NCBI GenBank assembly: GCA_022495995.1
Contig: JAFEMH010000979.1
Location: 434,001 to 498,000 of the forward strand
From: Adenophora triphylla var. japonica
Lineage: Eukaryota > Streptophyta > Magnoliopsida > Asterales > Campanulaceae
Direction: 5' to 3'
DNA: 64,000 nucleotides
The first letter of the stretch is position 1. The number at the start of each line of letters is the position of its first letter. The notes under the pieces are model-generated. The model did no database searches and was not told where the DNA came from. It saw nothing but the letters and a program-made list of their open reading frames with translations. The position numbers and the translations under genes are program-made. Below, piece after piece: positions 44,793 through 55,896 of the stretch.

Positions 44793-45045
44793 TAATACTC
44801 CCTCTGTTTCAAGAACCAGATGACATTTCGTGTGGAAATACCCGAAATGTTGGTGATAATTTCGTGTATAAATACACGAGAAACCTCACCACATATCGTG
44901 TATTAGAGCACGAAATGTAAACTGATGAATCAATTTACATTTCGTGTCCTAATATACGAAATGTGGAAAGTATCTCGTGTACTACAACACGAAATGGTCT
45001 CCAACATTTCGTGTATTGGCACATGAAATGTCAACTGATTCTTGA
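44793..45045. repeat. Stem-loop array 1 (ATTTCGTGT / ACACGAAAT)
   Basis: Five to six short hairpins follow each other; in each, ATTTCGTGT pairs with a nearby ACACGAAAT-type sequence over a 5-8-base loop. An outer inverted repeat (TTTCAAGAACCAGATGACAT against ATGTCAACTGATTCTTGAAA) encloses the array. The left edge reads TACTCCCTCTGTTTC, a Stowaway-like terminus. Confidence 0.8.
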
Positions 45046-45089
45046 AATGTTTTGCAAATGGCTATTTAATAAACAAATCATATACTTAC

Positions 45090-46137
45090 TTATCTAGAAT
45101 CTGCTGCCTCGTTTGGAGCTTCAACATCGGCTCACAAGTGGCGTTCTCCCATATCTTACGGGCTCGATGATGACCAAACCCGTACAACAAATCAACCTCC
45201 TCCGGGCCGCCACCGGGGTTACTCTTAAGCTGCCACTCGTCATCCTTAGCCCCTTTCCCCTTTCTCGGCCCGTGCCTCCCGCCTCTCTTTGCGAGGCCTC
45301 GCGTATCACTCTCTCCTCCACCTCCTCCTCCTCCTCCTCCTCCTCCTCATCATCATCATCACTAGATAACTGTGCCTCACGCACAGATGCACCTCGGGAA
45401 CGAGTGCGAGAAGATGAATCCTCACTAGAATATGTACCCTCACTATCCGTCTCTTCATCCACAGGCTGCTCAATCACGACATTCTTGTCGTGAATCTTTT
45501 TGCTCCGTTTATCTCGCTCTTAGTCGCAGCTCGCCTCATCGGCCTTCCTCTTTCTATTAGAGGCCGTCGCAGGTTTACGTCCCTACAAAAAACTAAATAA
45601 GAGACAATTAATTTTCAAGAACCAGTTGACATTTCGTGTGGAAATACCCGAAATGTTGGTGATCATTTCGTGTATAAAGACACGAGAAACCTCACCACAT
45701 ATCGTGTATTAGAGCACGAAATGCAAACTGATGAATCAATTTACATTTCGTGTCCTAATATACGAAATGTGGAAAGTATCTCGTGTACTACAACACGAAA
45801 TGATCACCAACATTTCATCAGTTTACATTTCGTGTGCCAATACACGAAATGTTGGTGACCATTCGTATGTGTTCATACGAAACACACGCCGACAATTTCA
45901 AATTTTAGGCACACGAATTCGTATCTGATTCAAACAAAAAACCCAAATTTATGTTACGAAATCGCAATTAGAACCATTTAGGATAGGTTTAAACAACATT
46001 AAGCATTATATAATCCATTTTAGGCATAAAATTAATGTTGGGTTTTCAAATTGAAATTTTAGGTTAAAAAGAATTACTTTTGGAGCGGCGGAAGAAGAGA
46101 CGGACTTTCCACCGGTTTTAGGGAGGTTTGTCTTCAT
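45090..46137 (-). CDS. Two-exon locus of unknown function with acidic/Ser-rich protein
   Basis: Exon 1 46,137-46,078 (MKTNLPKTGGKSVSSSAAPK, donor GTAATT) and exon 2 45,582-45,090 (acceptor TTTTGTAG at 45,583; donor GTAAGT at 45,089). Exon 2 reads GRKPATASNRKRKADE, a basic NLS-like stretch, then an acidic block with a run of nine Glu, then an Arg-rich part. A TAA interrupts exon 2 after about 20 codons, and one frame change near 45,150 is needed to reach ...LKLQTRQQILDK at the donor. Upstream are a CT-repeat leader and a TATATATA at 46,289-46,296. Later exons would lie left of 45,090, where stem-loop array 1 and then the copia element occur, so the gene is truncated or very long. Not recognised; probably nuclear by composition. 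It may be a pseudogene. Confidence 0.4.
45617..45890. repeat. Stem-loop array 2, copy of array 1
   Basis: A near-identical copy of array 1 starts TTTTCAAGAACCAGTTGACA and ends with extra hairpins, including CATTCGTATGTGTTCATACG. It lies inside the intron between the two exons at 46,137-46,078 and 45,582-45,090. Confidence 0.8.
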
Positions 46138-46288
46138 TTTTTCCGTCGGTGGTGGTCGGCGGCGTTCGTCGAGTGAGAGAGAGAAGAGAGAGCGTCGTTG
46201 GTTTCTTAGGTTTTGAGAGAGAGAGAGAGAGAACAGAACAGTCCGACGTTTGAAATGGGGGAGGGAAGGGGTTTTTTTTTTTTTAAGT

Positions 46289-46296
46289 ATATATAT
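46289..46296 (-). promoter_or_regulatory. TATA-like box of the two-exon locus
   Basis: TATATATA lies about 150 bp upstream of the ATG at 46,137, followed on the minus strand by a (CT)n-rich leader (46,240-46,150), a common plant core-promoter layout. Confidence 0.4.
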
Positions 46297-46689
46297 GAGG
46301 GTATTTTGGTCATTTGCACATGCCTTGTAAATTCCATGCCTTGTATATAGTACTACCCGGACTTTAGTCTTTAGGTTATCAACTACTATCATTTTACATT
46401 TTCACTTTTAAGTGGCGTTTGGTTCGGTGGAAAAAAAGTGAAGGAATGAAATGGTCAATGGAATTGAATTTTTTTAAGGAATTGAAATGGAAAAAAACTG
46501 GTCAAACCTCTCCGTTTGGTTGGCACGGAATGGAATGGAATTGTCATTCAATTCCTTGACAAATCATGTTTGATTTGAAAATACAAATTATAGGAATGGA
46601 ATGAAAGCATATAAAATGACCAATTTACCCTTTTAAAAAAAAATTGGGAAGGGGGGTGGGGGGTAGGTAGGGGGTATGCAAAATGAGTA

Positions 46690-46931
46690 AAAAAAAAAAT
46701 TCGTGGGGGGTAGGGTTGGGGGGTGGGGTGAGGTGAGGGGTAGGGTGGGGTGAGGTGAGGGGTAGGGTGGGGTGGGGGGCTAGATTGGGGGGGAGGGGGG
46801 GGGGAGGGCAGGGGTATGCATAAAAAACCGTGGGGGTGGGAGGGGTGGGGAGTGGGGGTGGCCGGATTGGGGGAGGGGTAGGGGCAAGGGGGTATGCAAA
46901 AAAAAAAAAATTAAATTCGTGGGGGAGGGTG
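46690..46931. repeat. G-rich minisatellite, left part
   Basis: Units of GTGGGG/GGTAGG runs with GGGGTATGCAAAA and an A-run, for example TTAAATTCGTGGGGG at the end. Many runs of four or more G on the plus strand give strong G-quadruplex potential. Confidence 0.85.
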
Positions 46932-48177
46932 TGTGAGGACCCCGACCCGGAATCTACACGTGTCCCGAGTTGGAGCGTCCTCAGACTAACCCAAATATCA
47001 CTAACTTTTAAAACTTTTAATTAAACTTCCAAATAAAAACATCATTAGCATTTCCATTTCAAAACAACTCCACTACTCTCCACACCGGAGGAAGAGTGGA
47101 CCGACTTTGAAAATACTTAAACTGTTTAGTTACAAAAGATATTGGTTTTAACGTAGAAATGTAAAGTTTATAATTACAAACTCCCAAAAGGAAGTATAAC
47201 AAAATACTTTCTACGCCAACCTAACGTACCCCGACAATACCCCAAAAGCTCACTGCCAACTCCTTTCCGTCCTTACTTGGCCTGGTCCTCCTGTCTCGGG
47301 ATCTAAAACATTAAAGGGAGAGGGGTGAGAATAAATCTCAAAGAAGCTATTATGAATGCAAGAATATGCCAAATAAATGCAACATATAACAAGTTGCACG
47401 TAACACATTGGAAAAGCTATAAACACATTCCATTACCTTGGTTTACCTTTTCCCGTCTCGAACAAGAGTCGTACAACATTGGGTATAATAATACTCCAAT
47501 TATACAAACAGCCGCTTAAGCAATACTCACGTCTTATAAGACCCGTTTTTCTGTGGAACCAAACAAGACAGAGCAACTCTGTAAGGCTTTTGGCTCAATA
47601 CAGACGCTTATAACCCCAACCTCGCGGCCAGTGAGGGGATCTGCCATGCATATAACATAATCCGATCACATTAGGTCACACTTCCATAATTGACCGTATT
47701 ATGTTATACCCCCAACGTCAGCTGACTCACACATATCAAGCACATAATAGATACTTGAATAAAATCCACAAAAGGGATAACAATATATCAACATGGTAAA
47801 ATATACTCATGTTCAACCAATATCATAGTGCAACATTTAATTAACACACTATGCATAATACTACAATGTATATGAACTCAATGTAAGCAAGGAAGTAGCA
47901 TCAATCCATCCTACATGGTCATTATACAATAATACATAGCCTCTTTAAGGGTCTAAGTTGAATCTACCAAGTGGGGATCATAATTGTCTAGTTACCAAAC
48001 TAGGTTAGCTAACGTTTTCCAAACAACATTTAAGGTACTTCTACTATTCCATTTTGATCACTTAGAATATCATGGTGAAGCCAGAGTATTCTACTTTAAT
48101 CTAGGTTAAAGAGATTTCATTTTGGTTCGAGTTTGATTAGGTTTGGACAGCTCTAAAGTTGATATCTTGAAACCAGG

Positions 48178-48290
48178 ACAGGGCACGACTCGTCCCCCAG
48201 GGCACGACTCGTGCCCATGTGAACCCCTCTCGAACCTCGGCGTCCCCTAAAGGTCACGACTTCCCTTCGTCCAAGGGACGACTCGTCCCT
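48178..48290. repeat. GGGCACGACTCGTGCCC palindrome cluster in Tekay LTR A
   Basis: Near-palindromes GGGCACGACTCGTCCCC, GGGCACGACTCGTGCCC and GGGACGACTCGTCCC in 110 bp. Equivalent clusters lie at about 54,945-55,050 (LTR B) and 61,690-61,800 (LTR C). They occupy roughly the LTR position where the plus-strand Tekay has GGGCGGTCGCCC. Confidence 0.85.
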
Positions 48291-48910
48291 CACCCTTAAT
48301 TTGTAAAACAAAGAAGAATAACAACAATACCTCAAAATCCCAAGGATCCAACCAAAAGCATTCTAAGTTATAAATAAAAAGGGACATTTCCAACTTTGTT
48401 AACTTCAATCTACCCATTTAACTCCATGAAACCATGTCTTAAACCTAGATCAATTCAACTTCCATAAACCATAATATTTCTATAAACCCAACAAAGCTCT
48501 CAATCAACACATTCAAGAGAACAAACACAATAACATTTATTTTCATGATCATTCAAAGAAAGAAAGGTCATAATAACTCACCTTTGGCAAAACAAGATGA
48601 AATGGAGCTTTTCTTGGCTTGATCAACTCCTTGAGGTGTTCTACTCACAAAAGGACACTTAGATTTTCAAATGGACAAGAAATGATCTTGGTAGAAGTGT
48701 AGGAGAGGGAGGCTTTCATAAGAACTCTCTCATGGAGAATGTAGAGGAAAGTATGAAGGAATGATGGAGGAGGGAGAAGTGTGTGGGAGGTGTAAGAGAG
48801 GTATGGGGAGGTAAGGCTTGCTTTGACTTTAGGGCTCTAGGTTGAGGGAGTAAGAGGAAGGGAAAATGGCCCCCCCTTCACCCAAGGCTTTCACAATTTA
48901 ACTAACCATC

Positions 48911-48981
48911 ACCCAATTTATTTATTTACCCAATTTATTTATTTACCCAATTTATTTATTTACCCAATTTATTTATTTACT
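48911..48981. repeat. 17-bp tandem repeat CCCAATTTATTTATTTA in LTR A
   Basis: Four units in tandem; the same array occurs in LTR B (55,669-55,739) and LTR C (62,420-62,491), the last with one altered unit. Confidence 0.9.
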
Positions 48982-49138
48982 ATGTTTATACTTTTCTTAG
49001 AACACAAAATTATTTTATTATCATTTATCCTATCATGTGAAATCAAATATATAAAAATGGACACATAATATTAACAATAAAAATAAAAGCACACAATTGT
49101 GATATTAAAATTAGGGCCTAGGGTTAGGGTCGTTACAC

Positions 49139-52100
49139 TCACTCCCCCTTAAAGAAAATTCGTCCCGAATTTTGAAAAGAAAACTTACTTGGATTTTCAA
49201 ACAACCACGGGTATTTCGCTCTCATCTCCGACTCTAGCTCCCACGTCGCTTCCTCAACGGTGTGGTTCTTCCAAAGAACCTTCACTATCGGAATACTCTT
49301 AGACCTCAACTCCTTAACTTGAAACTCTAGGACTCTCAAGGGTTCCTCAACATAAGACATGTCCGCTTGGACATCATCGGGGGGAGAACTCAAGATGTGG
49401 GAAGGATCATGACAATACTTCCTCAACATCGAGACATGGAAGACATCATGAAGTAAGGAAAGAGACGGAGGCAATGCCAACCGGTAAGCCAAATCCCCAA
49501 CCTTTTCTAAGATCTCAAACGGACCAACGAACCTCGGAGCCAATTTACCCTTATTACCAAACCTTTTGATCCCCGTCCTCGGAGAGACCTTCAAGAACAC
49601 AAAGTCACCAACTTGAAAAGATAAATCCCGTCTTCTATTGTCGGCGTAGCTTTTCTGTCTACTCTGAGCCGTCTTCAATCTATCCCGAATCACCTTGATC
49701 TTTTCCGTAGAATCTCGAACCAAATCCGGGCCCCAAAGTCTCGCTTCACCAACCTCGTCCCAACACATCGGAGATCGACACTTCCTACCATATAACGCTT
49801 CATACGGAGCCATCTCAATACTAGGCTGATAAGCTGTTATAGGCAAACTCCACTAAAGGTAGATGATCCTCCCATGATAATTGGAAATCCATCACACGAG
49901 CTCGTAACGTATCCTCAAGTATCTCGAATAGTTCTCTCATCGACCGTCGGTTTGAGGATGAAACGCAAGATCAAACACAATTTAGAACCCAAGGCTTCAT
50001 GCAATGCTCTCCAAAATCTAGATGTAAACCTCGGATCTCTGTCGGAAACAATACTAACCTAACCCCGTGAAGTCTCACAATCTCCTTCATATACAATCGA
50101 GCTAACTTCTCTAACGAAAACTTGGTTGATACCGGAAGAAAATGAGCCGACTTCGTCAACCGATCCACAATAACCCATATGGCATCCATCTTCTTCGCGG
50201 TGAGAGGTAAACCCGAAACAAAATCCATCGAGATCCCTTCCCATTTCCACTCCGGAATATCTAATGGTTGAAGTAGTCCCGCCGGTCTTTGATGTTCTGC
50301 CTTAATCTGTTGACAAGTTAAACACTTAGATACATAATCCGCTATTTCCCTCTTCATACCATTCCACCAATACCCACGCTTCAAATCTTGATACATTTTA
50401 GTACTACCCGGATGAATCGCAAACTTGGACTTATGGCCATCCTCTAAGACACGCTTCTTGATTTCCGGCGATGAAGGAACGCAAATTCTCCTTTGGAAAG
50501 TTAAAATCCCATCTCTATTCAAAGCAAATTCCCCGGCTTTCCCATCTTGCACTTGATCTAATATTTTCTTCAATTCCGGATCACCTTGTTGAGCTTCTTT
50601 CAAATCTCCATACAATGTCGGAACGGCTCTAACATTCGCAATAATTACCTCACTCTTCAATTCTCGAGAACTCAAAGTCATCACATACGCCTTTCGGCTA
50701 ATCGCATCCGCCACTACATTGGCCTTTCCCCGGGTGATAGGAAATGACACAATCAAAATCCTTCAAGAACTCAAGCCATCTCCTTTGTCGGTTGTTCAAC
50801 TCCTTTTGGGTAAACAAGTATTTCAAACTCTTATGATCGGTGAAAATCTCAAACTTCGCCCCATAAAGGTAGTGCTTCCACTTATGCAACGCAAATACAA
50901 TCGCCGCCAATTCCATATCATGAGTAGGATAATTACATTCCGCCGGTGATAACTTCCTAGAGGCATACGCAATAACTTTCCCATTCTGCATGAGGACACA
51001 ACCCAAACCCGCCTTCGAGGCATCACTATAGATCACGAAATTCTCACAACCATCCGGAAGGGTAAGAACAGGAGCCGTCGTCAACCTCTTCTTCAATTCA
51101 TTAAAACTTTCCTCACACTTGGAATCCCATACAAACGATACATCCTTCCGAGTCAACCTCGTCAACGGAGTAGCAATCCGAGAAAACCCCTCAATGAACC
51201 TCCGATAATACCCCGCCAAACCAAGGAAACTACGAACCTCAGTTACAGTCGAAGGTTGCTTCCAATTAACCACGGCTTCAATCTTTGAAGGGTCCACGGA
51301 AATCCCCGAACTCGACACAACATGCCCCAAGAAAGAAACCTGCTCAAGCCAAAACTCACACTTACTGAACTTGGCGTACAACTGCTTCTCACGAAGAACT
51401 GACAAAACAATCCTCAAATGATTTTCGTGCTCTTCCCGGGACTTAGAATACACAAGGATATCATCAATGAAGACCACCACGAAGCTATCAAGATAAGGCT
51501 TGAAGACACGGTTCATCATATCCATAAACACGGCTGGAGCATTAGTCAACCCAAACGGCATCACAACAAACTCATAATGACCATATCTAGTCCGGAAAGC
51601 TGTCTTAGCAATATCATCCGGTCTAATCTTCAACTGATGGTATCCGCTTCTCAAATCAAGCTTTGAGTAGATAACGGAACCTTGGAGTTGGTCAAACAAA
51701 TCATCTATGTGCGGAAGAGGATATTTATTCTTAATGGTGGCTTGGTTCAACAAACGATAGTCAATACACAATCGTAAGGTACCATCCTTCTTCCTAACAA
51801 ATAAGACCGGTGCTCCCCACGGAGACACACTAGGACGAATAAAACCTCGGTCTAACAATTCTTGCAATTGGACCTTCAACTCTTTTAACTTGGCCGGAGC
51901 CATTCTATAGGGTGCTTTAGAGATAGGGGCGGTACTGGGCACTAAGTCAATACAAAACTCGACCTCACGATCCGGAGGCATAGAGTACTCACTAGAGAAC
52001 ACATCACTAAACTCATTCACAACCGGAACATGAGCTAACTCGGAAGACTTCTTATTGGAATCTACCACATAAGCTAAGTAACCCGCACACCCCTTAGATA

Positions 52101-52248
52101 GCATCTTTCTAGCTTTTAAGGCAGAAATAACATGTAAACCGAACATAGATTTATCGGCATCAAATATAAATGTAGGCACATCAGGCATAGCAAATGAGAC
52201 TCGCTTCCTACGACAAAGCCTACCAAAGCATGGCACCGACTCAACCAA
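49139..52248 (-). pseudogene. Tekay unit A: RT, RNase H, integrase, chromodomain
   Basis: RT lies in 52,248-50,698 with [48 protein letters not shown] and the catalytic [15 protein letters not shown]. RNase H follows: [14 protein letters not shown] and [13 protein letters not shown]. Integrase in 50,756-49,971: [19 protein letters not shown] with [11 protein letters not shown] (H2C2), then [16 protein letters not shown]. The middle of the core (49,850-50,060) is frameshifted. The C-terminus 49,846-49,139 has [18 protein letters not shown] and a chromodomain-like [20 protein letters not shown], which marks chromoviruses. Frameshifts lie near 52,220, 50,740, 50,060 and 49,850-49,970, mostly at CTG/CAG positions relative to unit B. 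Confidence 0.92.
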
Positions 52249-53591
52249 TCCATCCCAAGGATCACATCAAAATCACGGATTGGTAACTCGACCAAATCCA
52301 CCGGCAATACATGCCCACATATAGTCACATCACAACCACGATATATCAGAGAAGATGCAAGGCACTCTCCCATAGGAGTAGAGACCTCTAACACATAAGG
52401 CATAGATTCAGGCAAAATATGCAATGAGAATGCAAAATGAGATGCCACAAATGAATGGGAAGAACCGGGATCTATAAGAATGCGGGCCTTAACTCCTGAG
52501 ACAGGAACTATACCTCTAATGACAGCATTGGGATCGACCTCTCCTCGACCCAAAGCGAACACTCGACCTTGCACCTTATCTTTAGGTTTCCCATCAACAT
52601 CTCTCTTCACACCACTACCTTGTCCTCCAAAACCGGCACCCATCCCTTGCTTATTCTGTAACTTGGGGCAATTCCTCCTAAAATGGCCTGCCGACCCACA
52701 CTCCAAACACTTTCCTTGTTTGCTCCAACACTTGTCCTCCGAATGCCCTAGCTTCTTGCAAAACCCACATGTTGTTCCAAACTGACCTGGAGTCGCACGA
52801 TTTACCGGAGTCGCCACATTTCCTCCTCGATTTGCTCCCGGAGTAAATGTCCTCACGCACCCTATTCTGTCCCGAACCTTGACCTTGGAATCTATTCTTG
52901 TTTCCACCTTCATTCTTACCACGATGCTCCTCTATGTCATTCTCAATCTGATACGCCATATTCACTGCTGCTTGGAAGTTGGCGAAGTTATGCGTCAATA
53001 AGCGCTTCGAACTCAACCCTTAAACCCTTCACAAACCGGTAGACTCGCCTCTCCTCATCTCGGCACCAAATGAGGACAATATCGGGCCAATTCTGTGAAC
53101 TTTGCCGAATATCTTGCGCTATCGTCATGGTCCCTTGCTCCGCCGAAACTCGCCTTCCTTCTTGTCTCTAGTGACCATCGGTACAAAGTGATCCCGAACT
53201 TGCGTGTGAAGTTCTCCCAAGTCTGTGGTGTCAAATCCCGGTCCCAACCATCCTTCACTACTTGCCACCAGTGCTCCGCAGGTCCTTCCAACTTGAAAAC
53301 GGCGCATCTCACCTTCTCCGCATCCGTACTCTCCATAGCTGCAAAAATCTTATTCATAGCCTCAAGCCACCTCTCAGCCTTCACCGGATCCGGATCTCCG
53401 TTGAAGCTAGGAGGAGACATCTTCACGAACTTCTCCAAACCATGTTGCCCTTGCCTGCCTTGATTCTGATTCAAATTCTGATTCTGAGTTGCCATATGCT
53501 GAAGAAACCCTCGGAACATATCCATCATCTCGGCATTCGGATTACCAACACCACCCAAACCCAGATTCTGATCACCATCATTTCCCGCCAT
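52116..53591 (-). pseudogene. Tekay unit A: gag and protease
   Basis: It starts at the ATG at 53,591 (MAGNDGDQNLGLGG). The capsid region has PPSFNGDPDPVKAERWLEA and FKLEGPAEHWWQVV. Two CCHC knuckles, CGFCKKLGHSEDKCW and CLECGSAGHFRRNC, lie near 52,770-52,680. Protease: [16 protein letters not shown] near 52,465 and [15 protein letters not shown] near 52,240. Frameshifts near 53,100, 52,990 and 52,850. Confidence 0.9.
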
Positions 53592-53671
53592 AACAACAAA
53601 CTCCTGCATTAAACACTCGACGTCAGTTATCACACACTCTCACTCAGCTAGACTCTACCCGAGAATTCTAA

Positions 53672-53689
53672 CCGAGCTCTGATACCAAC
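53672..53689 (-). promoter_or_regulatory. Primer-binding site of Tekay unit A
   Basis: On the minus strand TTGGTATCAGAGCTCGG follows LTR B, the initiator tRNA-Met type also used by the plus-strand Tekay copy. Confidence 0.9.
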
Positions 53690-55895
53690 TGTGAGGACCC
53701 CGACCCGGAACCTACACGTGTCCCGAGTTGGAGCGTCCTCAGACTAACCCAAATATCACTAACTTTTAAAACTTTTAATTAAACTTCCAAATAAAAACAT
53801 CATTAGCATTTCCATTTCAAAACAACTCCACTACTCTCCACACCGGAGGAAGAGTGGACCGACTTTGAAAATACTTAAAAATTTGTTTAGTTACAAAAGA
53901 TATTGGTTTTAACGTAGAAATGTAAAGTTTATAATTACAAACTCCCAAAAGGAAGTATAACAAAATACTTTCTACGCCAACCTAACGTACTCCCGACAAT
54001 ACCCCAAAAGCTCATGCCAACTCCTTTCCGTCCTTACTTGGCCGGTCCTCCCGTCTCGGGATCTAAAACATTAAAGGGAGAGGGGTGAGAATAAATCTCA
54101 GCAAGCTATTATGAATGCAGCAATATGCCAAATAAATGCAACATATAACAAGTTGCACGTAACACATTGGAAAAGCTATAAACACATTCCATTAGCTTGG
54201 TTTACCTTTTCCCGTCTGAACAGTAGTCGTACAACATTGGGTATAATAATACTCCAATTATACAAACAGCCGCTTAAGCAATACTCACGTCTTATAAGAC
54301 CCGTTTTTCGTGGAACCAAACAAGACAAGAGCAACTCTGTAAGGCTTTTGGCTCAATACAGACGCTTATAACCCCAACCCGTGGCCACAGTGAGGGGACG
54401 GCCACGAATATAACATAATCCGATCACATTAGGTCACACTTCCATAATTGACCGTATTATGTTATACCCCAACGTCAGCTGACTCACACATATCAAGCAC
54501 ATAATAGATACTTGAATAAAATCCACAAAAGGGATAACAATATATCAACATGGTAAAATATACTCATGTTCAACCAATATCATAGTGCAACATTTAATTA
54601 ACACACTATGCATAATACTACAATGTATATGAACTCAATGTAAGCAAGGAAGTAGCATCAATCCATCCTACATGGTCATTATACAATAATACATAGCCTC
54701 TTTAAGGGTCTAAGTTGAATCTACCAAGTGGGGATCATAATTGTCTAGTTACCAAACTAGGTTAGCTAACGTTTTCCAAACAACATTTAAGGTACTTCTA
54801 CTATTCCATTTTGATCACTTAGAATATCATGGTGAAGCCAGAGTATTCTACTTTAATCTAGGTTAAAGAGATTTCATTTTGGTTCGAGTTTGATTAGGTT
54901 TGGACAGCTCTAAAGTTGATATCTTGAAACCAGGACAGGGCACGACTCGTCCCCCAGGGCACGACTCGTGCCCATGTGACCCCCCTCTGAACCTGGCGTC
55001 CCCCTAAAGGTCACGACTTCCCTTCGTCCAAGGGACGACTCGTCCCTCAGCCCAGAATTTGTAAAAACAGCAGCAATAACAACAATACCTCAAAATCCCA
55101 AGGATCCAACCAAAAGCATTCTAAGTTATAAATAAAAAGGGACATTTCCAACTTTGTTAACTTCAATCTACCCATTTAACTCCATGAAACCATGTCTTAA
55201 ACCTAGATCAATTCAACTTCCATAAACCATAATATTTCTATAAACCCAACAAAGCTCTCAATCAACACATTCAAGAGAACAAACACAATAACATTTATTT
55301 TCATGATCATTCAAAGAAAGAAAGGTCATAATAACTCACCTTTGGCAAAACAAGATGAAATGGAGCTTTTCTTGGCTTGATCAACTCCTTGAGGTGTTCT
55401 ACTCACAAAAGGACACTTAGATTTTCAAATGGACAAGAAATGATCTTGGTAGAAGTGTAGGAGAGGGAGGCTTTCATAAGAACTCTCCCATGGAGAATGT
55501 AGAGGAAAGTATGAAGGAATGATGGAGGAGGGAGAAGTGTGTGGGAGGTGTAAGAGAGGTATGGGGAGGTAAGGCTTGCTTTGACTTTAGGGCTCTAGGT
55601 TGAGGGAGTAAGAGGAAGGGAAAATGGCCCCCCCTTCACCCAAGGCTTTCACAATTTAACTAACCATCACCCAATTTATTTATTTACCCAATTTATTTAT
55701 TTACCCAATTTATTTATTTACCCAATTTATTTATTTACTATGTTTATACTTTTCTTAGAACACAAAATTATTTTATTATCATTTATCCTATCATGTGAAA
55801 TCAAATATATAAAAATGGACACATAATATTAACAATAAAAATAAAAGCACACAATTGTGATATTAAAATTAGGGCCTAGGGTTAGGGTCGTTACA
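53690..55895 (-). repeat. Tekay LTR B (2206 bp), shared middle LTR
   Basis: It is nearly identical to LTR A along its length. It serves as 5' LTR of unit A (PBS at 53,672-53,689) and 3' LTR of unit B (pol ends at 55,897). Differences from A and C cluster at CAG/CTG sites. Confidence 0.95.
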
Positions 55896-55896
55896 C

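Larger units (their letters stand above)
46932..49137 (-). repeat. Tekay LTR A (2206 bp), 3' end of the array
   Basis: On the minus strand it runs from TGTAACGACCCTAACC to GGGGTCCTCACA. It contains the GGGCACGACTCG-type palindrome cluster near 48,180-48,290 and CCCAATTTATTTATTTA tandem units at 48,911-48,981. The C-terminal pol ORF ends against it at 49,139. Confidence 0.95.

Noticed and set aside
45113..45493. Plus-strand Ser-rich ORF
   Set aside because: The Ser run is the complement of the GAG/GAT acidic run; splice sites support the minus strand.
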